NCBI RefSeq assembly: GCF_001898805.1
Contig: NZ_MKVJ01000009.1
Coordinates: forward strand, 1 to 47,445
Direction of reading: 5' to 3'
DNA from: Leifsonia sp. 71-9
Lineage (GTDB): Bacteria; Actinomycetota; Actinomycetes; Actinomycetales; Microbacteriaceae
Length of the DNA: 47,445 nt
A program made the translations under genes and the position numbers. Below the pieces are notes generated by a model, which saw only the letters and a program-made list of their open reading frames with translations, had not been told where the DNA came from and searched no databases. This document shows, piece after piece, positions 8,382 through 16,214 of this stretch. Position 1 is the first letter of the stretch. Each line of letters begins with the position of its first letter.

Positions 8382-8687
8382 TCGTCTCCATTCTACCGAC
8401 GGCGCTACCGGAGCGACAGGGGTGACGTGACCGGTGGGAGGACGTGCACGGGGCCGTTCCCACCCTGTGTAACGTCTCAGAAACACGATCGCGCGCTGCC
8501 GGAAACAGCGGTTCCGTAACGTCGGCCCTGTCGATGGCGCCGCTTCCTCAGCCGCTGGCCCACCCCCGGAGCCGGCCCTGGACCGTTCGCAGGTCGTGCT
8601 CCCCGGCGCCTCGAGTCTCCCCTTCCTCCCCGCTGACGGCGGTCTCGTCGGCGTCCCCTTTCGCCCCCAGAGGAAGGCTCCACCCGA
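8382..8687 (+). other. Non-coding leader/promoter region before the cohesin gene
   Basis: This stretch between divergent genes holds no convincing gene. It contains a repeated GTAACGTC/TAACGTCT word (near 8469 and 8517) and a small potential hairpin (CGGAA...TTCCG near 8501-8517). A purine-rich AGGAAGG (8671-8677) lies 10 nt before the ATG at 8688. No clear promoter hexamers stand out. Confidence 0.4.
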
Positions 8688-9416
8688 ATGCATCAGAACC
8701 CCAGGCGACTCGTGCGCCTCCTCGCCGTCGCCGCGGCCTCGCTCGCCGGCCTCGGGCTCGCGGTCGGTGCTGCGGCGCCCGCCGTCGCCGCCCCGGCCGT
8801 GGCGGGCGTCTCCGTCTCCGCGCCGGCCACCGCCACCGCCGGCGACACGTTCGACGTCACCGTGACTCTGTCCGGCGCGGCCGACGTGTACGGCTACGAG
8901 TCCGTGCTCGCCTTCGACCCGGCGGTCGCCTCCTACGTCGACGGAAGCGCGGTCGTCACCGCGGGCGGCTTCGACTCGGTCCGCACCGGTTCCGGCACCG
9001 TCGATCTCGTCTACACCCGGCTCGGCACGTCCCCGGCGCTGTCGGGCGACATCGCCTACACGCTGACCTTCACGGCGACCGCGGCGGGCTCGACGGCGTT
9101 CACCGTCCGCTCCCTCTCCCTGGTCGACTCCGCCTCTGCCGTCACCGCATCGACGGACGCGGCGACCAGCCAGGCGGTCGCGATCGCTCCCGCCGCGGTG
9201 ACCTCGCCGTCCCCGAGCCCGAGCCCGTCGACCGGCGTCTCCGGGGCCGGCAGCAGCGGGACGGGTGGCTCCCTGTCGTCGACCTCGGCCGACGGCCTCG
9301 CCTCCACCGGCTCCAACGCCGTGCCGTTCGTGATCGCCGCGCTGGCCCTGCTCGTCGCCGGCGCCGCCGCCGTGCTGTTCACCGTCCGCCGCCGCCGCGC
9401 GGGAGACGCCCGATGA
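8688..9416 (+). CDS. Cohesin-domain protein with LAxTG sortase signal
   Basis: This 242-residue secreted protein starts with a signal peptide (basic RRLVRLL, hydrophobic core, cleavage near AVAAPA, about residue 35). Residues about 38-170 resemble a cohesin: VSAPATATAGDTFDVTVTL opens the fold and YGYESVLAFDPAV matches the family's strand pattern. A Ser/Pro/Gly linker (about 172-205) follows. The C-terminus has LASTG, a hydrophobic segment and an RRRRAGDAR tail, fitting the LAxTG motif used by class E sortases in Actinobacteria. The predicted product is a short wall-anchored cohesin. Its stop overlaps the start of a dockerin-bearing amidase, so a scaffold for that enzyme is the natural inference. 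The cohesin call rests on pattern recognition. Confidence 0.8.
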   Translation: MHQNPRRLVRLLAVAAASLAGLGLAVGAAAPAVAAPAVAGVSVSAPATATAGDTFDVTVTLSGAADVYGYESVLAFDPAVASYVDGSAVVTAGGFDSVRTGSGTVDLVYTRLGTSPALSGDIAYTLTFTATAAGSTAFTVRSLSLVDSASAVTASTDAATSQAVAIAPAAVTSPSPSPSPSTGVSGAGSSGTGGSLSSTSADGLASTGSNAVPFVIAALALLVAGAAAVLFTVRRRRAGDAR

Positions 9417-11299
9417 CCGCCCGCCTGACCCCGAGGAGCACCACCGCCATGCACTCCCGTTCGAAGGGCCGCCGCGCGGCGACCGCCGCCGGCACGCTCG
9501 CCGCTCTGGCCGCGCTGGTCGCCACCGGCGTCGTCGTCGCACCCGCCGCCTCCGCCGCGCCGGCCGCCGTCGCACCCACGGCCGCCTTCCTCGCGCCGTA
9601 CTACACCGCGCACGATCTGACCGGCGACAAGCAGGTGACCACCGCCGACCTGGCCGTGCTGACGAAGCACCTCGGCGAGACCTCCGCCTCCGCCGGCTGG
9701 TCCGCCGCGGCCGACATCGACGGGGACGGCACCATCACCGTGAAGGACCTCGTCGCGCTCTCGCAGCGCATGATCTACGACGACGGCCCCTTCCAGCTGG
9801 TGGAGGCCTCCGCCCTCGACATGCAGGCCGCGATGAACGCCGGCGTGACCACCTCGGTGAAGATCACCCAGGAGTACCTCGACCGGATCGCCGCCCTCGA
9901 CCGCACGGTCGTCGACACCGGCACCGGCGGCCGCGCGCTCAACTCGATCATCTCGAAGAACCCGCAGGCGCTGACGATCGCGGCCCAGGCCGACGCCACC
10001 CGCGCGCAGAAGGGGATGACGAGCATGCTCCTCGGCGTCCCCATCGCGGTAAAGGACAACTACGACACCGTCGACATGCCCACCACCGGCGGCTGCGGCT
10101 GCTGGGACGGCAACCAGACCAGCGACGACGCCACGATGGTGAAGGGCCTCCGCGCGGCGGGCGCCGTCATCCTCGCCAAGGCCAGCCTGGACGAGTTCGC
10201 GTACGGCTTCGTCTCGGAGTTCTCCTCGTTCCAGGACCCGGGCAAGACCCTCCTGGTCGCCAGCCCGCTCAACACCACGAAGACGGCGGGCGGGTCGAGC
10301 GGCGGAACGGGTGCTGCCATCGCCGCGAACCTGGCGGGCATCGGCTTCGGCACCGACACGGGAGGCTCCATCCGCGTCCCGTCGACCTACAACTCCCTCG
10401 TCGGCATCCGCCCGACCGTCGGCCTGACCAGCCGCGACGGCATCATCCCGCTCGCGCTCAGCCAGGACACCGGCGGCCCGATCGCGCGCAGCGTCACCGA
10501 CGCGGCCGTCGCCCTCGACGCCGTGACGGGAGTGGATGCGGCCGACCCGATCACCGCCGAGCAGACCGGCAAGGTGCCGACGTCGTACACGGCGGCGCTC
10601 GACCCGACCGCCCTGAAGGGCAAGCGGATCGGCATCGTCACCTCGATGCTCGGGTCCAACGCGACGGTCGTCCGGCTGTGGGCGGCGGCGAAGGCGACGC
10701 TGGAGGCGCAGGGCGCGACCGTCGTCGAGCTGAGCACGGTCCCGGCCGCGTTCACCGCGACGCTCAACGAGGGCAGCGGCAGCACGAACGAGTTCAAGCA
10801 CGACCTGGACATCTACATCCAGAACCACCTCGCCCCGGTGGTGACCGCCCGCTCGATCACCGACATCCTGGCGACCGGCCGCAACGTCACCTCCCGCAAC
10901 CCCATCTACACCGCGCGGAACAACGTGACCGATGCGCAGTACCAGGCGTGGGCCGGCCCGACGGGGACGCACACCGCGGCCATCGCGACCGGGACCGCCA
11001 CCGTCACGCAGCTGATGAACGACAACCAGCTCGACTCGCTGGTCTACCCGAGCGGTTCGCCGTACAACACCATCGGCACGAACATGCGGCTCAGCCCGAA
11101 CACCGGGATGCCCGCCATCACCGTGCCGATGGGGCAGGCCATCGCGACCGACGGCACCAACCCGATCGTCGGCGCGAACGTCAACCTCGAGTTCCTCGGG
11201 CGCGACTACGACGAGAGCGGCATCATCGGGCTGGCGTACGCCTTCGAGCAGGCCACCCACGCCCGCGCGACCGCCTCCCTGTACGGCCCCCTGAAGTAG
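9413..11299 (+). CDS. Secreted amidase-signature enzyme with N-terminal dockerin type I domain
   Basis: The 628-residue product has a signal peptide ending near PAASAAPA. Residues about 66-120 form a dockerin: two calcium loops (D68, T70, D72, D79 in the first; D101, D103, D105, D112 in the second, DIDGDGTITVKDL) with helices between. The rest is an amidase-signature domain with the Ser-cisSer-Lys triad: K214 (VPIAVKDNYD), S295 (GGSSGGTGAA) and S319 (GTDTGGSIRVPS), spaced much as in FAAH. It should hydrolyse a C-N amide bond outside the cell; the substrate is unknown. ATGA overlaps the cohesin gene's stop, implying coupled translation. ATG 9449 is an alternative start with GAGGAG 10 nt upstream. 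Confidence 0.88.
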   Translation: MTARLTPRSTTAMHSRSKGRRAATAAGTLAALAALVATGVVVAPAASAAPAAVAPTAAFLAPYYTAHDLTGDKQVTTADLAVLTKHLGETSASAGWSAAADIDGDGTITVKDLVALSQRMIYDDGPFQLVEASALDMQAAMNAGVTTSVKITQEYLDRIAALDRTVVDTGTGGRALNSIISKNPQALTIAAQADATRAQKGMTSMLLGVPIAVKDNYDTVDMPTTGGCGCWDGNQTSDDATMVKGLRAAGAVILAKASLDEFAYGFVSEFSSFQDPGKTLLVASPLNTTKTAGGSSGGTGAAIAANLAGIGFGTDTGGSIRVPSTYNSLVGIRPTVGLTSRDGIIPLALSQDTGGPIARSVTDAAVALDAVTGVDAADPITAEQTGKVPTSYTAALDPTALKGKRIGIVTSMLGSNATVVRLWAAAKATLEAQGATVVELSTVPAAFTATLNEGSGSTNEFKHDLDIYIQNHLAPVVTARSITDILATGRNVTSRNPIYTARNNVTDAQYQAWAGPTGTHTAAIATGTATVTQLMNDNQLDSLVYPSGSPYNTIGTNMRLSPNTGMPAITVPMGQAIATDGTNPIVGANVNLEFLGRDYDESGIIGLAYAFEQATHARATASLYGPLK

Positions 11300-11317
11300 C
11301 CGCACCTCCGCCGCCAC

Positions 11318-11370
11318 ATTTGGCCCAAATGTCGGGAATCGCTCCCGCTTTCCCGACATTTGGGCCAAAT
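11318..11370. repeat. Palindromic intergenic repeat (REP-like), copy at 11.3 kb
   Basis: Two perfect 21-bp arms (11318-11338 and 11350-11370) flank an 11-nt loop. Each arm starts or ends with its own palindrome (ATTTGGCCCAAAT or ATTTGGGCCAAAT). The flank and first arm (CCGCCACATTTG, then CCAAATGTCG) match the repeats at 39.06-39.27 kb, so these are one family. It follows the amidase gene and may also act as its terminator. Confidence 0.8.
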
Positions 11371-11433
11371 CTCGTGCTGTGGAATCGCGAGGGCGCGCGT
11401 AGCGTTCCCCGTGAGAGACAGCAGGAGGCGACG

Positions 11434-11907
11434 ATGGGCAGCACGACCACCGAGCGCGGCGCGTTCTACGACGGCGTCGCGGCGGAGTTCCGGCAGCACT
11501 ACACGCGCGGTCCGCGGTTCGTCGCGGTCACGGGCGTCCCGGAGGCGGATGTCGCGGGAGCGGCGGACGCGCTCGCGGACGCTCTGCGCGCCGCGGGGGA
11601 GACCGTCGAGCGCGCGAGCGCCGCGGACGGCACCGACGCGGACGCGTTCCGGGCCGAGGTCGTCGCGCCCTTCCGGCAGCGGGAGGGGGTGCTCGTCGTC
11701 GACGGGCCCGCTCTGCTCACGCCCGCCTTCCGCGGGTTCTGGAACTTCTCGCTCTGGGTCGAGCACGACCCGGAGCGCAGCCCGGACTGGTCGTTCGTGG
11801 CCACCGGGCGCAAGGATCCGCTCGGGGCGCCGCGCGAGGTCGCGTCCGTCCTGCTGGACGACGCGGACCCCGCACGGCCCCGGCGGCTCTTCGCCGACTC
11901 CTGCTGA
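11434..11907 (+). CDS. Degenerate uridine-kinase-like P-loop protein (hypothetical)
   Basis: This 157-residue protein resembles the actinobacterial uridine-kinase-like P-loop proteins. It has the beta strand RFVAVTGVP where the P-loop should be, an HFRA-type acidic middle (DADAFRAEVVAPF), and the Walker B-like strand GVLVVDGPALLTPAFRGFW, followed by FSLWVEHD. The Walker A lysine and serine are missing (TGVPEADVAG), so nucleotide phosphorylation is doubtful. A GGAGG site lies 6 nt before the ATG. It is convergent with the DUF805 gene; a small hairpin (AGCCG-GAG-CGGCT, 11907-11919) spans both stop codons. Function is unknown. Confidence 0.7.
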   Translation: MGSTTTERGAFYDGVAAEFRQHYTRGPRFVAVTGVPEADVAGAADALADALRAAGETVERASAADGTDADAFRAEVVAPFRQREGVLVVDGPALLTPAFRGFWNFSLWVEHDPERSPDWSFVATGRKDPLGAPREVASVLLDDADPARPRRLFADSC

Positions 11908-11917
11908 GCCGGAGCGG

Positions 11918-12406
11918 CTACGCCCGCGGGCGGTCGAAGCGCGCGCCCTCGGGGTTGGAGGGCAGCAGCGTGAAGATGAACACGACGAGGTTCCCGACCG
12001 GGACGAACGTCAGGAAGAAGAAGGGCCCGGCGAAGTTGGCGTCGTGCAGCCGGCGCCAGACCAGGGCCAGGTGCGGGACGATCGTCGCGAGGAACCAGAC
12101 GACGATGAGGATCCCGGCCACCGCGAAGAGCGGGCCGGGGGTGCTGGTCCCGTCGGCGTTGGTGGTGGCGCCGGCGTAGCCGAGCGCGAGCCCCAGCCCT
12201 TCGAGGACGACGGTGACGAGGACCGAGAACAGCACCCACCACCAGTACTCGCTGCGGCTCGCGCGGCCGGTGAAGTCCGCGTACTTCGAGAAGAAGCGCT
12301 TGATGGCGGCCCCGAACGATGCGCCGTAGAGCGGCGCCCAGAGGGGCACGGCCTGTCCGGCCGTCGGGGCGGGAGGTGCGGGAGGGGCGGGCTGTTCGTA
12401 CGTCAT
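11918..12406 (-). CDS. DUF805 family membrane protein
   Basis: The 162-residue product has a short proline-rich cytoplasmic N-terminus and then the DUF805 pattern: FFSKYADFTGRASRSEYWWWVLF, several hydrophobic helices and the conserved VWRRLHDANFAGPF near the C-terminus. At least four membrane segments are visible. DUF805 proteins are small inner-membrane proteins of unknown function, some linked to stress. The ATG at 12406 has GAGAGGA just upstream; an in-frame upstream start at 12433 would add nine residues without better support. It is divergent from a TetR gene, and the two share a 215-bp intergenic region. Confidence 0.85.
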   Translation of the reverse strand: MTYEQPAPPAPPAPTAGQAVPLWAPLYGASFGAAIKRFFSKYADFTGRASRSEYWWWVLFSVLVTVVLEGLGLALGYAGATTNADGTSTPGPLFAVAGILIVVWFLATIVPHLALVWRRLHDANFAGPFFFLTFVPVGNLVVFIFTLLPSNPEGARFDRPRA

Positions 12407-12559
12407 GTCGATTCCTCTCAGTGGGCGGCACACGAGGAGGATGCCGGCATCCCCCCGCCGCGCGCCCGGCGGGTCGGTGCCGGGCGCCGATAGTCAACCG
12501 CATCCCGGGCCCGGAGGGGGATGTGTGACGCGGCGTGTCCGACCCGGCCCCCTGTCCGG

Positions 12560-12577
12560 GGCGGTACAGTTACCGCC
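12560..12577. promoter_or_regulatory. Candidate TetR operator over a -10 element
   Basis: GGCGGTA and its complement TACCGCC flank CAGT, a perfect 7-bp inverted repeat 45 nt upstream of the TetR start. The hexamer TACAGT (12565-12570) inside it could be the -10 element of the TetR gene. This position would let the regulator repress itself. Confidence 0.5.
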
Positions 12578-12621
12578 GGGGGGCTGCCGCACGTCCCATC
12601 GACCGGAGGATCCCCCGCCTC

Positions 12622-13191
12622 ATGCCACGCCAGGAGCGCGCCGAACGCAGTCGCGCCGAGATCCTCGACGCCGCCGCCGACGAGTTCGACGCCCACGGGT
12701 ACGCCGGTGCCCGGCTCGACCGGATCATCGAGCGCACGCAGCTGACCAAGGGCGCCGTCTACTTCCACTTCCGCTCCAAGCACGATCTCGCCGAGGCCCT
12801 CGTCGCGGAGAAGTACGGCAACTGGCCGGCGGTCATCGCCGAGGTCGCGGACGCCGGCCTCACCGGCATCGCCGCCGCGCGCGAGGTGACCCGCCGCGTG
12901 GCCGCCGTGTTCGCGACCGACGCGCACGTGCGGGCCGCCATGAAGCTCACCCAGACGATCCTGCCGCCGGCTCCGGCCGACGACCCCTACGTCCGCTGGG
13001 TGACGTTGATCGCCGGCTACCTCGCCGAGGCCGTGCGCGCCGGCGACCTGCCGGCCGGCTCGGACCCGGAGGCGCTCGCCACCGTCGCGGTGCAGGCGTT
13101 CTTCGGCGCGTACATGATCGCCGACGAGCGCGGGCGCCTCGACGGCCTGGTGGCGGACGCGGACCGGCTCTGGGACGTCATCGCCGGCTGA
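12622..13191 (+). CDS. TetR-family regulator, gamma-butyrolactone-receptor-like (ScbR/ArpA type)
   Basis: This 189-residue regulator has an N-terminal helix-turn-helix: QERAERSRAEILDAAADEF, then TQLTKGAVYFHFRSKHDLAEALV. The LTKGAVYFHF.SK wording is typical of the ScbR/ArpA autoregulator receptors, although in this family group the ligand cannot be read from sequence. The ATG at 12622 gives the usual N-terminus and has GGAGGA 11 nt upstream; the longer frame from 12535 would run through the candidate promoter and operator. It is divergent from the DUF805 gene and convergent with the MFS transporter, either of which could be a target. Confidence 0.87.
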   Translation: MPRQERAERSRAEILDAAADEFDAHGYAGARLDRIIERTQLTKGAVYFHFRSKHDLAEALVAEKYGNWPAVIAEVADAGLTGIAAAREVTRRVAAVFATDAHVRAAMKLTQTILPPAPADDPYVRWVTLIAGYLAEAVRAGDLPAGSDPEALATVAVQAFFGAYMIADERGRLDGLVADADRLWDVIAG

Positions 13192-13218
13192 GCCGCCGCT
13201 GCAGCGTTCCCGGCCGCG

Positions 13219-14547
13219 TCAGGCGCCCGTTCCCGGGAGCAGGCCCGCCTCCCGGTCGACTTCGGTCAGATCGGGCTCGATCGGCACGTCGGGCATCCGG
13301 TAGGCGCGCAGCGGCCGGTTGACGGCGCCGATGACCAGCACGGCCGCGGTCGCCGTGAGGCCGCCGACGGCGAGGGCGATCGGGGCGCCCAGCAGGCCGC
13401 CGAGCACGCCGCCGCGGAAGTTGCCGATCTGCGGGCACGCGACGCCGATCACGTGCTCCACCGCCGAGACCCGCCCCCGGAACCCGTCGGGCGTCTCCAG
13501 CTGCACCAGCGCTCCGCGGGTGACCACCGAGACGGTGTCGGCCGCCCCGGCCACGGCGAGGCAGGCGAGCGCGAGCCAGAGCGGCCCGGCGAGCCCGAAG
13601 CCGGCGAGGGCGACGCCCCACACGGAGGCGGCGGCGAGCTGCAGCATCCCGGACCGTCGCGCACGCGTCACCGTGCCCGAGAGCGCACCGGCGAGGATGC
13701 CGCCGACCGCGATCGCGGAGAGGAACAGTCCCAGCGTGCGCGGGTCGCCGCCGAAGCGCTCCTCGTTCACCAGTGGGAAGAGCGCGATCGGCATGGCGAG
13801 CACGGTCGCGGCGAGGTCGACCGCGAACGCTCCCCACAGCGTCGGGCGCCGGAGCACGTGCATCCACGCCCCTCGCTCGGCGGCGGGGCTGCGGCGGGCG
13901 GTCGCCGCTGCGGCCGCCCCCGTCCCGGCCGCCCCCGGTGCGCGCTGCGGCGGGATCGCCGGGAGGGCGAGCAGGCACAGCAGCGAGATCCCGATCGCGA
14001 CCGCCTCGGCGGAGTACGCCACCGGGAGCGACCACGCGACGAGCAGCCCGCCGAGCGCCGGACCGGCGAGCATCGACCCCTGGAAGGCCAGGTTCTGCAG
14101 CGCGAGCCCGGCCGCGACCTCGCCGGCGGGGAGCAGGCGCGGGGGGAGGGTGCGGCGAGCGGGCGCGCCGAAGGCGGCGGCCGCCGACTGCACCGCGATC
14201 AGGGCGAGCAGGAGGGGCACGGAGCCGAGCCCGAGAGCGGCCTGCGCCGTCAGCGCGAGAGCGGCGACAGCCTGGCCCGCGGTGCTGAGCCGCACGATCG
14301 TGCGCCGGTCGAACCGGTCGGCGAGGCTGCCGCCCAGCGGGCCGAGGGCGAGCATGGCGACGCCGCTCGCGAGACCCAGCGTCCCGGTCCAGACCGGGCT
14401 CTTCGTGAGGTCCCACACCTGGGCGAGGGCGGCGACGGAGGCGATCTGGCCGCCGAACCCGGCGAGGGCGGTGCCGGCCCAGAGGGCGAGGAACGCCGGG
14501 CTCGACCGCAGCGGTCGCAGATCGGTGACGTGGGAGCGCAGGCTCAC
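13219..14547 (-). CDS. MFS transporter (MFS_3/enterobactin-exporter-like)
   Basis: The 442-residue membrane protein has about twelve hydrophobic segments and an MFS loop motif, GPLGGSLADRFDRRT, between helices 2 and 3. The layout (LRSSPAFLALWAGTALAGFGGQIASVA at the start) resembles EntS-type exporters of small molecules. A GTG start at 14547 overlaps the MarR gene's TGA by 4 nt (GTGA), so the two are co-transcribed and translationally coupled; longer upstream versions of the frame are arginine-rich shadow sequence. An efflux role controlled by the MarR protein is the simplest reading. The substrate cannot be told. Confidence 0.88.
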   Translation of the reverse strand: MSLRSHVTDLRPLRSSPAFLALWAGTALAGFGGQIASVAALAQVWDLTKSPVWTGTLGLASGVAMLALGPLGGSLADRFDRRTIVRLSTAGQAVAALALTAQAALGLGSVPLLLALIAVQSAAAAFGAPARRTLPPRLLPAGEVAAGLALQNLAFQGSMLAGPALGGLLVAWSLPVAYSAEAVAIGISLLCLLALPAIPPQRAPGAAGTGAAAAATARRSPAAERGAWMHVLRRPTLWGAFAVDLAATVLAMPIALFPLVNEERFGGDPRTLGLFLSAIAVGGILAGALSGTVTRARRSGMLQLAAASVWGVALAGFGLAGPLWLALACLAVAGAADTVSVVTRGALVQLETPDGFRGRVSAVEHVIGVACPQIGNFRGGVLGGLLGAPIALAVGGLTATAAVLVIGAVNRPLRAYRMPDVPIEPDLTEVDREAGLLPGTGA

Positions 14548-15053
14548 GCGGGCACCGGCGGGTCCGGCTCGACGAGGTGGGCGTCGAGGCGGTCGGCCAT
14601 CGACCGGGCGTCGACGGCGCGCTCCAGCTCCGCCACCACCGAGGAGAGCCTGACCGAGGTCTCGTCGTCGAGCTCGGCGATGGCGGCGTCGGTGGCGCGC
14701 CACTCCGCCTCCAGCAGCGGGACGATCTCGCGGCCGCGGTCGGTGAGGCTGATCACACGCGTGCGCGCGTCGGGGCCCGGCTCGGTCGTCACGAAACCGG
14801 CCTGGCGCATCCCGGCGACCGTCTGACTCACGGCGGAGTGCGTGCGCTCGAGGGAGGCGGCCAGCTCGCGGATCGTCAGCGGTCCCTCGTGGGCGAGGCG
14901 CATCATCGGCCGGGCGAAACGCGAGCGCATCCCCGTCACTCCGCGGCGTGCGTAGAGGCCGTCGATGTCGTCGTCGAGGCGGCGCAGCAGGGCGAAGAGC
15001 GCGTCCCAGCGGGCGGGAAGGCGGGTGGGGTCGCCGGAGGAGGAATTCGTCAC
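14544..15053 (-). CDS. MarR-family regulator of the adjacent MFS transporter
   Basis: This 169-residue winged-helix protein contains GPLTIRELAASLERTHSAVSQTVAGM, the recognition-helix region, and the wing DARTRVISLTDRGRE. The GTG at 15053 is chosen as a leaderless start: TTGCTT (15088-15083), a 17-nt spacer, TATAAC (15065-15060) and then six bases lead directly into it. An ATG at 15080 in the same frame would place the promoter and operator inside the gene and lacks a ribosome-binding site. Two ACAGnnCTGT half-palindromes flank the -10 and suggest autorepression. It is the first gene of a two-gene operon with the MFS transporter. Confidence 0.87.
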   Translation of the reverse strand: MTNSSSGDPTRLPARWDALFALLRRLDDDIDGLYARRGVTGMRSRFARPMMRLAHEGPLTIRELAASLERTHSAVSQTVAGMRQAGFVTTEPGPDARTRVISLTDRGREIVPLLEAEWRATDAAIAELDDETSVRLSSVVAELERAVDARSMADRLDAHLVEPDPPVPA

Positions 15054-15088
15054 AGTGCTGTTATAACAGTGCTGTTGCATTTAAGCAA
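15052..15088 (-). promoter_or_regulatory. Leaderless promoter with paired MarR-type operator sites
   Basis: Read in the minus direction, TTGCTT and TATAAC are 17 nt apart, and the -10 is six bases from a GTG codon. Two direct copies of ACAGCACTGT (15075-15066 and 15061-15052) sit either side of TATA, so repressor binding would cover the -10 and the start. Confidence 0.65.
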
Positions 15089-15117
15089 AGAAGGACGACG
15101 ACCTCCCGCCGGGCCGA

Positions 15118-16005
15118 TCACTCCAGCGGGCCGAGCTCCTCGCGCACGAACCGCGCGAACTGCGCCGCCGCGGCCGACTCCGACCGCGTGCGGTTGCGAG
15201 CCAGGCCGATGACGCGGGTCGCCTCGTCCGTCAGCGGCACCGCCACGAGCCCGGGCTCCGCCGGGGTGTCCGGGATGAGCGCGACGCCGACTCCGTCGCG
15301 CACGAGCGCCCGCAGCGTCGCCAGCTCGGTCACCTCGATCACCGGCGCCATCACGACGCCGTGGGCCGAGAAGTAGGCGTCCGCGATGTGCCGCAGACCC
15401 GATCCGGGCCGCAGCGAGACGAGTTCGTACGGGGCGAGGTCGTCGACGGTCACGTGCTCGCGCTCGGCGAGAGGATGCCCGAGCGGCACGCCCAGCACCA
15501 GCCGCTCGGCCGTGAGCGGGTGCCAGTCGATCTCGGGGTCGCGCGGGTCGGGGCTGAGGAACGCGACGTCCGCCGATCCCTCCCGCAGTGCGTCGAGCAC
15601 GGTGTCGGCGGTGCCGCCGCGCAGCACGAACCGGATGTCGGGGAACAGTGCCCGGTACTCGCTCACCACGCGCGGGATGAGCCAGCCGCCGAACGACGAC
15701 ACGTACGCGATCGACACGATCCCCGCCGCCGGGTCGCGCAGGGCGGCGATGCGGGCGCGGGCGTTCTCGAGCTCCATCTCGGCGCGCGCCGCGTGCGCGA
15801 GCAGGATCTCCCCGTACTGGTTGAGCTCCAGATGGCCGCGTCGGCGGTCGAGCAGCTCGACGCCGGCCTCGGCCTCCAGCCGCGCCAGCGAACGCGAGAG
15901 GGTCGACTGCGAGACGCCCAGGGACTGCGCCGCGAGCGCCAGGTGCCCTTCGGCCGCCAGCGCCCGGAAGTGGGCGATCTCGTCGATCCGCATGTGACCC
16001 ATCAT
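15118..16005 (-). CDS. LysR-family transcriptional regulator
   Basis: The 295-residue protein has an N-terminal winged helix-turn-helix (MRIDEIAHFRALAAEGHLALAAQSLGVSQSTLSRSLARLE) and a C-terminal periplasmic-binding-like effector domain starting near residue 93 (IVSIAYVSSFGGWLIPRVV). Such regulators usually sense a small metabolite and control a divergent gene. The neighbouring divergent gene is the large secreted nuclease/nucleotidase, about 210 nt away, and a small palindrome (GCTCAAATGAGC, 16090-16101) lies between them. A link is only suggested by position. ATGs at 16005, 16002 and 15993 are all possible starts. Confidence 0.9.
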   Translation of the reverse strand: MMGHMRIDEIAHFRALAAEGHLALAAQSLGVSQSTLSRSLARLEAEAGVELLDRRRGHLELNQYGEILLAHAARAEMELENARARIAALRDPAAGIVSIAYVSSFGGWLIPRVVSEYRALFPDIRFVLRGGTADTVLDALREGSADVAFLSPDPRDPEIDWHPLTAERLVLGVPLGHPLAEREHVTVDDLAPYELVSLRPGSGLRHIADAYFSAHGVVMAPVIEVTELATLRALVRDGVGVALIPDTPAEPGLVAVPLTDEATRVIGLARNRTRSESAAAAQFARFVREELGPLE

Positions 16006-16089
16006 GACGTACGCGCGCCGATCCGGCCCGGCACGGGCCTCCGGAGGGCGGTCATCCTGTCACGCGAAGGGGGTTAGCCGCGCAGGTCT

Positions 16090-16140
16090 GCTCAAATGAG
16101 CGGTCTACCCCCGAACGAGTTTTCTGTACGTTCACACAAG
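16090..16140 (+). promoter_or_regulatory. Possible regulatory sites before the nuclease gene
   Basis: GCTCAAATGAGC (16090-16101) is a perfect 5-bp inverted repeat around AA, of a size LysR proteins can use. Downstream, GTTTTCTGTAC and GTTCACACAAG (16119-16140) are two adjacent 11-nt units; the second resembles an actinobacterial PHO-box half-site (GTTCAC...). The match of the first unit is poor, so phosphate control is only a possibility. Confidence 0.25.
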
Positions 16141-16214
16141 AGACAGAGTCCCGACGATCGCGGTTCCTACTCTGACCGTCGGATCCATCCCACTTCCACC
16201 GACCAGGGAGAGCA

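Noticed and set aside
8326-8463. N-terminal extension of oleate hydratase
   Set aside because: The extra 46 residues cover the palindromic operator and lack similarity; MYYSKGN with GGGAGG upstream is the better start.
14548-14703. 52-residue N-terminal extension of the MFS transporter
   Set aside because: The added region is Arg-rich shadow inside the MarR gene; the GTGA overlap gives a natural start.
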